Source: a virus. Taken from it: a stretch of DNA of 30,276 nt. Both the position numbers and the translations under genes were made by a program. Of the stretch, positions 23,919 to 30,276 are shown piece after piece. The number at the start of each line of letters is the position of its first letter. The first letter of the stretch is position 1. The stretch covers positions 13,188 through 43,463 of the IMG/VR virus record IMGVR_UViG_3300029319_000116; one strand, given 5' to 3'. The notes below the pieces were generated by a model. It saw only the letters and a program-made list of their open reading frames with translations, searched no databases and was not told where the DNA came from.

Positions 23919-24337
23919 TCTTCTCCACTCTCCACATAGGTGACCCCAAACCTTTCTGCTAGCAACCTAGACAAAGTAGCAGGATCTTCCCTGTATTTTG
24001 ATACGAGCTTATTGACCTCTGCCCTTTTTTCTTCGGAGAGTTCTTCTTTTCTTTCCTCGTATTTCTTTTCTATCTTGGCGATGATTTGCTGGTATTTATC
24101 CAAAGCCTCATCACGCAAAGCTATCTCTTCTGCATGAGAATCATTAAGTGTGTCGATTTCTTTCTGGTGGGTGTCTTTTTCTACCTCTAGGACTTCTTTG
24201 ATATTATCAACCTTGCCTTTAAAGTAGACCCACACACAGATTGCATAGACCGCTCCGGCAAAAACTTGCCAATACTTCTTTATAAAAGCCCAAGTCTTTG
24301 ATGCCCAGACTTTAGCAACTAACCAAAACTCTATCAT
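23915..24337 (-). CDS. Membrane-anchored coiled-coil protein, Rz/i-spanin-like topology
   Basis: 140 aa from the ATG at 24337, which overlaps the holin-like gene stop (ATGA); two upstream in-frame ATGs lie inside that gene. One N-terminal membrane helix (residues 24-44, WQVFAGAVYAICVWVYF) is followed by a long coiled coil (48-115) and a short C-terminal domain (ATLSRLLAERFGVTYVE). This layout, directly after a holin-like gene, resembles inner-membrane spanins (lambda Rz). No outer-membrane partner or endolysin is seen nearby, so the lysis role is tentative. Confidence 0.72.
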   Translation of the reverse strand: MIEFWLVAKVWASKTWAFIKKYWQVFAGAVYAICVWVYFKGKVDNIKEVLEVEKDTHQKEIDTLNDSHAEEIALRDEALDKYQQIIAKIEKKYEERKEELSEEKRAEVNKLVSKYREDPATLSRLLAERFGVTYVESGEE

Positions 24338-24537
24338 TTGCCGTGCTTCCATTGTGTAGCAAGATCTGTTAAGCCTTGCATTCCTATATATGCTAACGAA
24401 ATAGCAACCCAATCACTAGAGTCTAGTGGTGTTCGCTCTGATAGCATTAGCCCCGTGGCTGTTAACCATACCATAAGTTTCCTAGAAACTAACTTTACTA
24501 ATAGTCTATCCAATCCGTGTTTAATAGCAGACATCAT
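24334..24537 (-). CDS. Small holin-like membrane protein
   Basis: 67 aa from the ATG at 24537 (MMSAIKHGLD), placed 5 bases after GGAGG; the next codon is also ATG and is equally possible. A basic N-terminus is followed by two hydrophobic segments (KLMVWLTATGLML and WVAISLAYIGMQGLTDLA) joined by a polar turn, ending in WKHGK. Size and topology fit class II holins or similar phage membrane proteins. The following gene has spanin-like topology. No sequence-level family match is claimed. Confidence 0.65.
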   Translation of the reverse strand: MMSAIKHGLDRLLVKLVSRKLMVWLTATGLMLSERTPLDSSDWVAISLAYIGMQGLTDLATQWKHGK

Positions 24538-24538
24538 A

Positions 24539-24733
24539 TTATCCTCCATCCGGTGTCTTAAATTTTAGGTTTTCTACTGGGGAGGCTGATATATTCTCCC
24601 AGTCTGGGTGTAGTTCTTGGAATATTTTTAGTATCTTTTCTTCATCATACCATTTGCGACTTGCTTCAATATGGAATATATGCTTTGTTTTGTCCAAATA
24701 ATACTTAACTACCCAGTAATCTTGGGATTTCAT
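24539..24733 (-). CDS. Unknown small protein (64 aa)
   Basis: Begins MKSQDYWVVKYYLDKTKHIF; one beta hairpin, a helix (YDEEKILKIFQELHPDW) and a short tail. Soluble, no recognised family. TTAGGAGG, overlapping the stop of the preceding mini-gene, is a strong ribosome binding site. Its last codons supply the ribosome binding site of the holin-like gene. Confidence 0.68.
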   Translation of the reverse strand: MKSQDYWVVKYYLDKTKHIFHIEASRKWYDEEKILKIFQELHPDWENISASPVENLKFKTPDGG

Positions 24734-24741
24734 CTAGCCTC

Positions 24742-24900
24742 CTAACCTAACAAATCTGTGCTTTCAAAAAAAGCCAACGAAATAAACACCCCTGAAAGTA
24801 TCCAAAGTGCTGTGTCCATTGGCTCTAACACAACGAAACCAAAGCAGAAGAAAATCAAAGCCTTTAATAAATTAGACTGAAAGAATCTTTTTGGTTCCAT
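24742..24900 (-). CDS. Small two-helix membrane protein (52 aa)
   Basis: Begins MEPKRFFQSNLLKALIFFCF and ends FFESTDLLG. Two hydrophobic stretches (about residues 11-25 and 31-45) suggest a helical hairpin. The stop codon overlaps the ribosome binding site of the next gene, which supports it as a real coding unit. There is no Shine-Dalgarno sequence before the ATG; an ACTATTTA motif lies only 4 bases upstream. If that motif is a promoter, this start would be used only on longer transcripts, or an internal start would be used. A holin or antiholin role is possible. Confidence 0.6.
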   Translation of the reverse strand: MEPKRFFQSNLLKALIFFCFGFVVLEPMDTALWILSGVFISLAFFESTDLLG

Positions 24901-24904
24901 ATTG

Positions 24905-24912
24905 TAAATAGT
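24905..24912 (-). promoter_or_regulatory. ACTATTTA motif between the exported protein and the membrane mini-gene
   Basis: The sense strand reads CCAACTATTTACAATATGG in the 30-base gap after the exported protein's stop. It is one of seven intergenic copies and would start a transcript covering the small membrane genes and the tagged block. Confidence 0.4.
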
Positions 24913-24930
24913 TGGAATTTGTAAATGATA

Positions 24931-25167
24931 CTATTTGAAGGTTCTTTCTTTAGAAGATTCTTCGATCTCTGAAATGAAGGACTTTTTAAGTTTTAGCAGT
25001 CTATCAAACTTTACTTTGTTTTTGCTGTCTGTGTAAAGAGCAGTTGGCTTTTTAATTTCACCATCAATTACTTGCTCGCCAAAATCATAAAACTTAGACT
25101 TCGGCTGTTGTGCCAAGGCAGTTGATGCAAAAAGTGTGATTGCTACGACAACGAGAAACTTTTTCAT
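24931..25167 (-). CDS. Small exported protein behind a host-type promoter (78 aa)
   Basis: Signal peptide MKKFLVVVAITLFASTALAQ with a probable cut after ALA leaves a mature protein of about 59 residues. The mature part (FGEQVIDGEIKKPTALY, then VKFDRLLKLKKSFISEIEES) resembles, from memory, small proteins of Myxococcota and related groups with an (E)GE..(K/R)P ... F..L..L+..F..E...S pattern; this is uncertain. AGGAGG lies 6 bases before the ATG. It has a near-perfect sigma-70 promoter of its own, unlike the virion genes, so it may be expressed early or be a morон-type accessory gene. Confidence 0.8.
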   Translation of the reverse strand: MKKFLVVVAITLFASTALAQQPKSKFYDFGEQVIDGEIKKPTALYTDSKNKVKFDRLLKLKKSFISEIEESSKERTFK

Positions 25168-25199
25168 GGTGACCTCCTAAGTCATTAAGTTATGTATAT

Positions 25200-25228
25200 A
25201 ATATACACCACAATAAATCACTTGTCAA
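25200..25228 (-). promoter_or_regulatory. Sigma-70-type promoter
   Basis: The sense strand has TTGACA (25228-25223), a 17-base spacer and TATATT (25205-25200). The -35 box is perfect and the -10 box has one change from TATAAT. It overlaps the stop codon of the upstream gene and faces the exported 78-residue protein, whose start is 33 bases beyond the -10 box. Confidence 0.85.
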
Positions 25229-26196
25229 GCCATTTGTGAAGTTTTTTGCGTAACATTTTGTGGAGAAACTCTTGCTATCTGATCTAATACTTTACCGATG
25301 TCTTCTAATTTTTGAATATTCAATATGCGTATAATCTCATGCCTGTCTTTATTTCTTGGATTCTCTAGATAGCTCTTTAAGTGTCTTAGCACTATTCTAC
25401 CTTCATCATCAAAAAACAACTCTCTATTAACGCCTTGAAGTTCAGTTTTGATCACTTTTAATTTTGCATATAACTCAATTGGCTTTTTAAGATAATCATA
25501 AAATTTTTCTTGTTCTATACCAGTATCTTTTTGCTGTTTAGCTATTTTTGATAGATCAGACTTTAACATTGTAGAAAATGGCACTTCTAATGTAAGATCA
25601 ATAGCATGTGCAAACTCTTCTAGTAAAATATTATTAATTGTATTAACATTGGGTATGCCGCTCTGATCCTCTATCGCTGAATACGGGTTTATGCCAACAA
25701 ATGGAGGGAGTGCCCCAAATCTTTTATCATAAGCATAAAACCCCAACAAATTACGATTATTAGCCCAAGATTGAGCAGCATATTCTACACCGTCTTTCCA
25801 CATATTCTCTGCCTCCTTTGAGGCTAAATTCACAACCGGCAGTTCCTCCAGCATTTTCTTAATCTCTGGAAGAAGCTCATTATTATAATATTGCAAAATT
25901 TCTTCATCTGGTGTTTTTTGGTTGACATGTTTTGTCCACTTGCCGGATTTAACAAGTCTAACAAAAGACGATTCGCCAGCGACAGTTTTGAAGGTATTAT
26001 AAATTTTATTTTTCATAGCATCAGATATTTTTTTTAAATTATAATTTTCTGCTATCTTTTTTATTTGCTGCCATTTAGATGGGGATTTAATGTTAAACTT
26101 TTCTCTTACTATATCATGAAGAGAAGCATGTGATTCTTCTTTTTTATCACTTTGCTCACTTATGAATTGTTTCCAATTATCTAGTATTTCTTTCAT
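25225..26196 (-). CDS. Tagged zincin-like protein B (323 aa)
   Basis: Begins MKEILDNWKQFISEQ; putative gp21 site ISE before Gln15. It is a diverged paralogue of the upstream gene. Shared blocks: INPY/INPF near 169, LLEEFAHAIDLTL (191-203) against FYEELAHAVDLQL, YLKKPIELYAKLKVIK against YMRDPKELYAKLRTLK, and a C-terminal block NIQKLEDIGKVLDQIARV against DIKKVDDLKKVIDQLVKV. The centre resembles a zincin metalloprotease, HExxH with a downstream Glu, but the first His is Glu (Glu193-Glu194-x-x-His197, Glu241). It may be an altered or inactive protease or bind another metal. The start overlaps the upstream stop (ATGA). Both paralogues end in MA. Confidence 0.82.
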   Translation of the reverse strand: MKEILDNWKQFISEQSDKKEESHASLHDIVREKFNIKSPSKWQQIKKIAENYNLKKISDAMKNKIYNTFKTVAGESSFVRLVKSGKWTKHVNQKTPDEEILQYYNNELLPEIKKMLEELPVVNLASKEAENMWKDGVEYAAQSWANNRNLLGFYAYDKRFGALPPFVGINPYSAIEDQSGIPNVNTINNILLEEFAHAIDLTLEVPFSTMLKSDLSKIAKQQKDTGIEQEKFYDYLKKPIELYAKLKVIKTELQGVNRELFFDDEGRIVLRHLKSYLENPRNKDRHEIIRILNIQKLEDIGKVLDQIARVSPQNVTQKTSQMA

Positions 26197-27170
26197 GCCA
26201 TTTTTGATCCCTTTGACATCTTTTTATCAACCTTTACCAATTGGTCTATAACTTTCTTAAGATCATCTACTTTTTTAATATCAAAAAAATCTAATAAAAA
26301 TCCTGCCTCGGTAGGGTCATCAAATCCTTTCTCTAGAAAATCTTTTTTAATTGTTCCATCTGGGTTGAACGCCTTTTCGCCGTATTCCTTTTCATAATAT
26401 GCCTTAAGTGTTCTCAATTTTGCATATAACTCTTTTGGGTCTCTCATATATTTTATGTATTCGGGGAAGGGCGCATATCCCAACTTCTTTAGATCGGCAA
26501 CGGGCGTAAATAGTTTTTGTAACTCTGGTCCAAAAACATCAGATAACTTGCTCGGCTTTCCTTTGAACATGTCTCCTGCCGTTCTAAAATCTAATTGCAA
26601 ATCAACAGCATGTGCAAGCTCTTCATAGAATACTAACTGCAACATGTTGGGCGAGCCCTGCAATTCTTTGTGGAATGGATTAATAACGATTATTTGTTCG
26701 TCCCAAAAATAAGTGGCAACATCCCCGGTCTCATATACTTGCATCGCTTCAGCTGCCGGTACATCTGGGTGATAAAAAGCATAGATAGGGACATTATTTA
26801 TTATTTTTCTAATCTCTGGTAATAGCTTCTCTTTATAAAATCGTCTCACTTCTTTTTCTGGTGTGAAAAAGTCTATGAATCCTGTGGTGCCTTTCTTTTT
26901 CCGGGAATGCGCGATAAAAGATTTTATTGCTCTTTCGCTAGCAAAGTCTTTAAAAAAATCGGCTTTTTTATCATTCCCAATTGCCTGAACTTCTTCCGCT
27001 CTGCGTATCCATTCGAGGGGGCTGCTAATCCCCTCATTTTTGTAGTGATCATAAATTTTGATTGGTATTGAGCCTATTCCGGGCAAATTGACTGTCTCCT
27101 CGTTGCCCCACTTGCGGCTTTGCCTTTGTTCTGCTAAAAACTGATTCCAGTTGTCTAGTATTTCTTTCAT
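26193..27170 (-). CDS. Tagged zincin-like protein A (325 aa)
   Basis: Begins MKEILDNWNQFLAEQ; putative gp21 site LAE before Gln15. The first 17 bases of both paralogues are identical, so duplication of the tag or of the whole gene is likely. The putative active region is FYEELAHAVD (181-190) with Glu183, Glu184 and His187, plus Glu247 in DPKELYAKL. Upstream helices contain FYKEKLLPEIRKIINNVPIY. No signal peptide or membrane segment. The start has no Shine-Dalgarno sequence; an ACTATTTA motif lies 7 bases before it. It follows the recombination nuclease gene by 20 bases. Confidence 0.82.
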   Translation of the reverse strand: MKEILDNWNQFLAEQRQSRKWGNEETVNLPGIGSIPIKIYDHYKNEGISSPLEWIRRAEEVQAIGNDKKADFFKDFASERAIKSFIAHSRKKKGTTGFIDFFTPEKEVRRFYKEKLLPEIRKIINNVPIYAFYHPDVPAAEAMQVYETGDVATYFWDEQIIVINPFHKELQGSPNMLQLVFYEELAHAVDLQLDFRTAGDMFKGKPSKLSDVFGPELQKLFTPVADLKKLGYAPFPEYIKYMRDPKELYAKLRTLKAYYEKEYGEKAFNPDGTIKKDFLEKGFDDPTEAGFLLDFFDIKKVDDLKKVIDQLVKVDKKMSKGSKMA

Positions 27171-27177
27171 AACATTC

Positions 27178-27185
27178 TAAATAGT
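27178..27185 (-). promoter_or_regulatory. ACTATTTA motif before zincin-like gene A
   Basis: The sense strand reads AAGACTATTTAGAATG in the 20-base gap after the gp46/47 stop. It would separate expression of the tagged virion candidates from the recombination gene. Confidence 0.4.
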
Positions 27186-27190
27186 CTTAA

Positions 27191-30100
27191 TTATTGGTTA
27201 ACGCATGCAAAACCATTTACTTTGTCAATCTCAATTGTCATGTCAGCAATATCCTTCAAATGATCTACATGCGAGATGAGCAACACAGTTTGGTAGTAGG
27301 ACTTTACCATATCTAGGATGCGAATGAAGCCTTCCATATTTTCTGCGTCCAAAGCCGTTGCTGGTTCATCCAAAATGAAGATAGAACCCTTTGGTAGCGA
27401 AGACACAGACAACAAAGCCAGCCTAATTGCCATGGCAGCGATAGTTTTCTCTGCCCCGGAACCCATTTCGATAGGTCTAGCCTCATATTTGGGGTGTTTG
27501 ATGAAAATATCTAGTTTATTACCCTCAGATTCAAAGAATACCTCAAAATCAACGACATTAGCCAAGATTTTGCTTACTTCTTCGTTAATAACTGGTAGTT
27601 TCTTTTTAATAACATCTAGGGAGATACCATTAGTGTGCATGCAGCGCATAAAAAGGTCATATGCAGCAAAATTGTCCCTCAAAGTTTCCATTTCTTGCTT
27701 TTGGGCAATCAAATTCTCCAATCTTTGCTCCAAAGAGCCTCTTTCTTTGATTAGGCAGACAATTTCTTCGTTACATTCCTCTAATATTCCCTGCTGGGCT
27801 TTAAGATTGTTTTGTTGTTCGACCTTTTCGCCAACTAATTGCTCTAAATTCTCAATTGCCTCTCGGTTTTCTTCATATTCCTCTATTTTTCCTTGAAGTT
27901 TTTCTATTTCTAGGTTAAGAGTGGTAATTTTACTCTCGTTCCTCTCCACCACAAGCTCATTTTGGCTTATAGTGCCAATAATCTGCTCTCGCATTTCTAA
28001 AACTTCTTCATATTTTTGTATCTTTTTCTCAATCATTAACGGATCTAAGTCTTCAATGTTCTTAAACAAAGACTCGCACTCATCCCGGAGTTCTCTGAGG
28101 TTCTGTTCTATAACTGTGATATTGCCTTGGGCTTTATAGGCGTCTTTGATAAACTTACAGGATGAATACTCGTCTCCGCATGGAACTTCAAGTAAAAGCT
28201 TTACTTTGTTCTTGTTTTGAGTTAGACGATATTCTTGTTGTTCTATGGTTTGATTTGTGCCATCAAGGGTAGTTCTCTTCTTTTCTATCTCATCCCTTTG
28301 GCTTTTGATAGCTTCAATATCAAAACCTTCCAACACCTGATTGATATGCTTGTGGTCAATCCGCTTTGACCTGTTTTCATCTTTCAAATCAGAAATTTGC
28401 TGATTTAACACTGATGTTTCATGCTGTTTTGATATCTGCTCTTCTTTTACTTCAACTATGTTGATGATGTCAGCAGGGATTGATTCTATTTTTCTGGTGA
28501 TTTCAGAGATGGTGCTTTCGGTTTTTTCGACTGCACTAGAGTATTTCCTACATTTATTCTCTTGTTTTCTCTTTGCAGAAGTGTTTTGTTCAAGTGCTTG
28601 TTCGACTTCTTTAATGTCTGTATCATATTCTTTTCCTTCTAATAATTTTAGCGCTCCCTTCATGTCGGAGGCGTCTTCTTTGGCTTTCTTAAATTTCTTG
28701 TCAAATATCTCTAGGTCAAGGAATTTTCCTAGTATTTCTTTTCGTTTAGTTGATCCTTCGTTGATAAAAGATAGGCTATCAACCTGCGAAGCCATCGAAG
28801 TAAGTAGAAAGTCCTCCACTGTTCCGAACATTTTTCTTATGTTTTTGTCAGTTCCGTTGCGACTGTCTCCGTTTAGTTCTGTATCTTCTTCCATTACATG
28901 ATCATAAAAAGAGAAGTTTGTATCTGTTTTCGCTTCTACAGTTTCAGTTCCTTTTAGCTTCTTTATGTATTTTGTTGAACTTCTTTCAATAGAGTAGTCT
29001 CGGTCTCCGATTGCTATCTCTAGCCTTCCCCGACCCTCTTCTTTGTTTTGATTAATAACATTTAGATTTTTTCTTTCATTTTTGCTGGTGGAATTGAATA
29101 AAGTATACAAAAATGCGTCAATAATAGAAGACTTACCAGAGAAGTTTTTACCAAAAATCCCTACAATTCCATTAAGTTTTTCAAAATCTATCTTATTTCC
29201 CTCGCCATAGTTGAATAGGTTGTCCCACTCAAAGGACTTGAGCGACCAATTAACATTCCTTGACACCTCTTCCTCTTCCTCTGCCATGGTATTGTATTTG
29301 CGATTGAGGGCGAATACTCTTTCGAGGGTATCTGGTGTTGCTTCATAGTCCTTTAGATACTCGTCAATAAGTTCTTCTTGGACTTTTGGATCTCGCAAGT
29401 CTTCTATGTTAATGCCATCCGTTAGATCTTGGACAGACCCTCGCTCACCACTAGACCTATTTAAGAAAGTCACGCTCTCGGGCTTAAATCTACCTTTAGC
29501 AATATCAATAGCCCTTCGCATAACATCTAGGGGAAGATTGTTCTGCGATACTAGTCGCAGCCTTGCGCCGGAAGAAACCTCGATATTCTTAGGCATTTTG
29601 CCCTTTGGTGTCAACTCAATCGTAACAAAAGGCTTTGGGTTTGTAAGGGGATAGTGTTCGCAAGTAAAGTTGTCTTTATCTTGTATATCCCAAAGCAAGA
29701 ATCCCTTATCCATGCTCTCACCAAAGTTCTGCTGAACCAAAGAGCCGGGATATCTAACTCTACCTTCATCGTCGAGTAGCTGGTTTGTCTTGTGAATATC
29801 GCCTAACAAGGCATAGTCAAAAGGGGCAAGAGAATTAATATTAATATCCCCATGTTCCATGACCCAGCCAGTATCAGTTGTAACACCAGCAACAGAGCCA
29901 TGAAAAACAGCAATATTTACCTTGCTTTCGTCTGTTGGGTCAACCCACTTGTCCTCATCTACAATAGAAAGAACATTTAAAACAAAGCCATTACCCAAGT
30001 CTACCTCTTGCGAGAACTTGTGGAAATGAATGTCCTTGTGATCTAATGCCTCAACAATAGGGGTTACAGCGTCAATTCGTCCCGGATTACGCAGGTTTAG

Positions 30101-30276
30101 GTCATGGTTCCCAAGGATTACATGGAGAGGCGCTATATCTGCTAAGTTCTCAAAAAGCTTGGCTGTCATGTGAAAATAAGCAGGGCTTAGTTGTAGTTTA
30201 GTGTGAGCCGTATCGCCTGTGTTTACAATAATGTCTGGCTTGAGTTCTCGTAGCTTTTCATAGAGTTCCTCAAATA
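27191..30276 (-). CDS. Fused recombination nuclease-ATPase (gp47-gp46; SbcD-SbcC/Mre11-Rad50), 5' truncated
   Basis: The open frame runs past the right edge; 35 codons precede the Met at 30169. Numbering from that Met: the phosphoesterase has DIIVNTGDTAHTK just before it, LGNHD at 19-23, VFHGS at 88-92 and LLGDIH at 121-126. After an acidic linker (near 296-301) the ATPase begins NVNWSLKSFEWDNLFNYGEG, with Walker A GKNFSGKS (340-347), long coiled coils, a hook region PCGDEYSSCKF (663-673; Cys664 and Cys671), ABC signature GSGAEK (903-908), Walker B IFILDEP (930-936) and H-loop ISHVD. In T4 these are two proteins that resect ends for recombination-dependent replication. No stop, restart or ribosome binding site is seen at the junction. 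The metal-binding DxH motif lies outside the window. Confidence 0.93.
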   Translation of the reverse strand, partial: FEELYEKLRELKPDIIVNTGDTAHTKLQLSPAYFHMTAKLFENLADIAPLHVILGNHDLNLRNPGRIDAVTPIVEALDHKDIHFHKFSQEVDLGNGFVLNVLSIVDEDKWVDPTDESKVNIAVFHGSVAGVTTDTGWVMEHGDININSLAPFDYALLGDIHKTNQLLDDEGRVRYPGSLVQQNFGESMDKGFLLWDIQDKDNFTCEHYPLTNPKPFVTIELTPKGKMPKNIEVSSGARLRLVSQNNLPLDVMRRAIDIAKGRFKPESVTFLNRSSGERGSVQDLTDGINIEDLRDPKVQEELIDEYLKDYEATPDTLERVFALNRKYNTMAEEEEEVSRNVNWSLKSFEWDNLFNYGEGNKIDFEKLNGIVGIFGKNFSGKSSIIDAFLYTLFNSTSKNERKNLNVINQNKEEGRGRLEIAIGDRDYSIERSSTKYIKKLKGTETVEAKTDTNFSFYDHVMEEDTELNGDSRNGTDKNIRKMFGTVEDFLLTSMASQVDSLSFINEGSTKRKEILGKFLDLEIFDKKFKKAKEDASDMKGALKLLEGKEYDTDIKEVEQALEQNTSAKRKQENKCRKYSSAVEKTESTISEITRKIESIPADIINIVEVKEEQISKQHETSVLNQQISDLKDENRSKRIDHKHINQVLEGFDIEAIKSQRDEIEKKRTTLDGTNQTIEQQEYRLTQNKNKVKLLLEVPCGDEYSSCKFIKDAYKAQGNITVIEQNLRELRDECESLFKNIEDLDPLMIEKKIQKYEEVLEMREQIIGTISQNELVVERNESKITTLNLEIEKLQGKIEEYEENREAIENLEQLVGEKVEQQNNLKAQQGILEECNEEIVCLIKERGSLEQRLENLIAQKQEMETLRDNFAAYDLFMRCMHTNGISLDVIKKKLPVINEEVSKILANVVDFEVFFESEGNKLDIFIKHPKYEARPIEMGSGAEKTIAAMAIRLALLSVSSLPKGSIFILDEPATALDAENMEGFIRILDMVKSYYQTVLLISHVDHLKDIADMTIEIDKVNGFACVNQ

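Noticed and set aside
24931-25167. Exported 78-residue protein as a spanin or lysis lipoprotein
   Set aside because: The signal peptide ends in ALAQ with no lipobox cysteine, and the mature part has no coiled coil or membrane segment.

Overview
This window is part of the genome of a tailed phage with a contractile tail, related to the T4 superfamily (Straboviridae-like and marine T4-like myoviruses). Every convincing gene lies on the minus strand, so transcription runs from high to low coordinates. Genes are packed tightly, often with ATGA or TAATG overlaps, and most starts have an AGGAG-type ribosome binding site. The DNA looks AT-rich. The host is unknown. Signal peptides, a perfect sigma-70-type promoter and holin/spanin-like proteins fit a Gram-negative host. 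One exported mini-protein recalls a family I associate from memory with Myxococcota/Bdellovibrionota, which is only a weak hint.

In transcription order the layout is as follows. (1) 30276-27191: a recombination nuclease in which the gp47 (Mre11/SbcD-like) and gp46 (Rad50/SbcC-like) functions form one polypeptide, cut by the window edge. (2) 27170-21142: an accessory block with two paralogous zincin-like proteins, an exported small protein behind a sigma-70-type promoter, small membrane proteins that may belong to lysis, several proteins of unknown function, and a 31-residue protein with ten cysteines. Six proteins in this block share an N-terminal tag of the form MKx(I/L/M)LxxWxx(F/Y), ending in (L/I)xE. 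(3) 21142-20246: a small virion/fibre protein with a self-cleaving S74 chaperone domain. (4) 20236-12974: two conserved unknowns, terminase large subunit (gp17), portal (gp20), prohead-core candidates and prohead protease (gp21). (5) 12965-12217: a phage-encoded ribosomal protein bS21 and an unknown protein. (6) 12027-9739: a repeat-built S74 fibre. (7) 9681-1: a small unknown, scaffold (gp22), major capsid (gp23), neck (gp13, gp14), tail sheath stabiliser (gp15), tail sheath (gp18) and the first codons of a probable tail tube (gp19).

The head genes and the accessory block fit together. T4 packages internal proteins (IPI-III) through a short N-terminal capsid-targeting sequence that gp21 removes after (L/I)xE. 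The six tagged proteins carry just such a tag, at the same position, in a genome that encodes gp21. My main proposal is that they are capsid-packaged proteins injected with the DNA. Two of them have an (E)ExxH...E zincin-like pattern, one has HDxxxH/RGE/TEVxGQ, and one faintly resembles ADP-ribosyltransferase folds. A second signal is the 8-mer ACTATTTA (sense strand), found between genes before six starts, with a variant before a seventh. It may be a late promoter element unlike that of T4.

No tRNA, CRISPR array, insertion sequence or convincing plus-strand gene was found. A recognisable gp16 (small terminase), gp24 and endolysin are not seen here.
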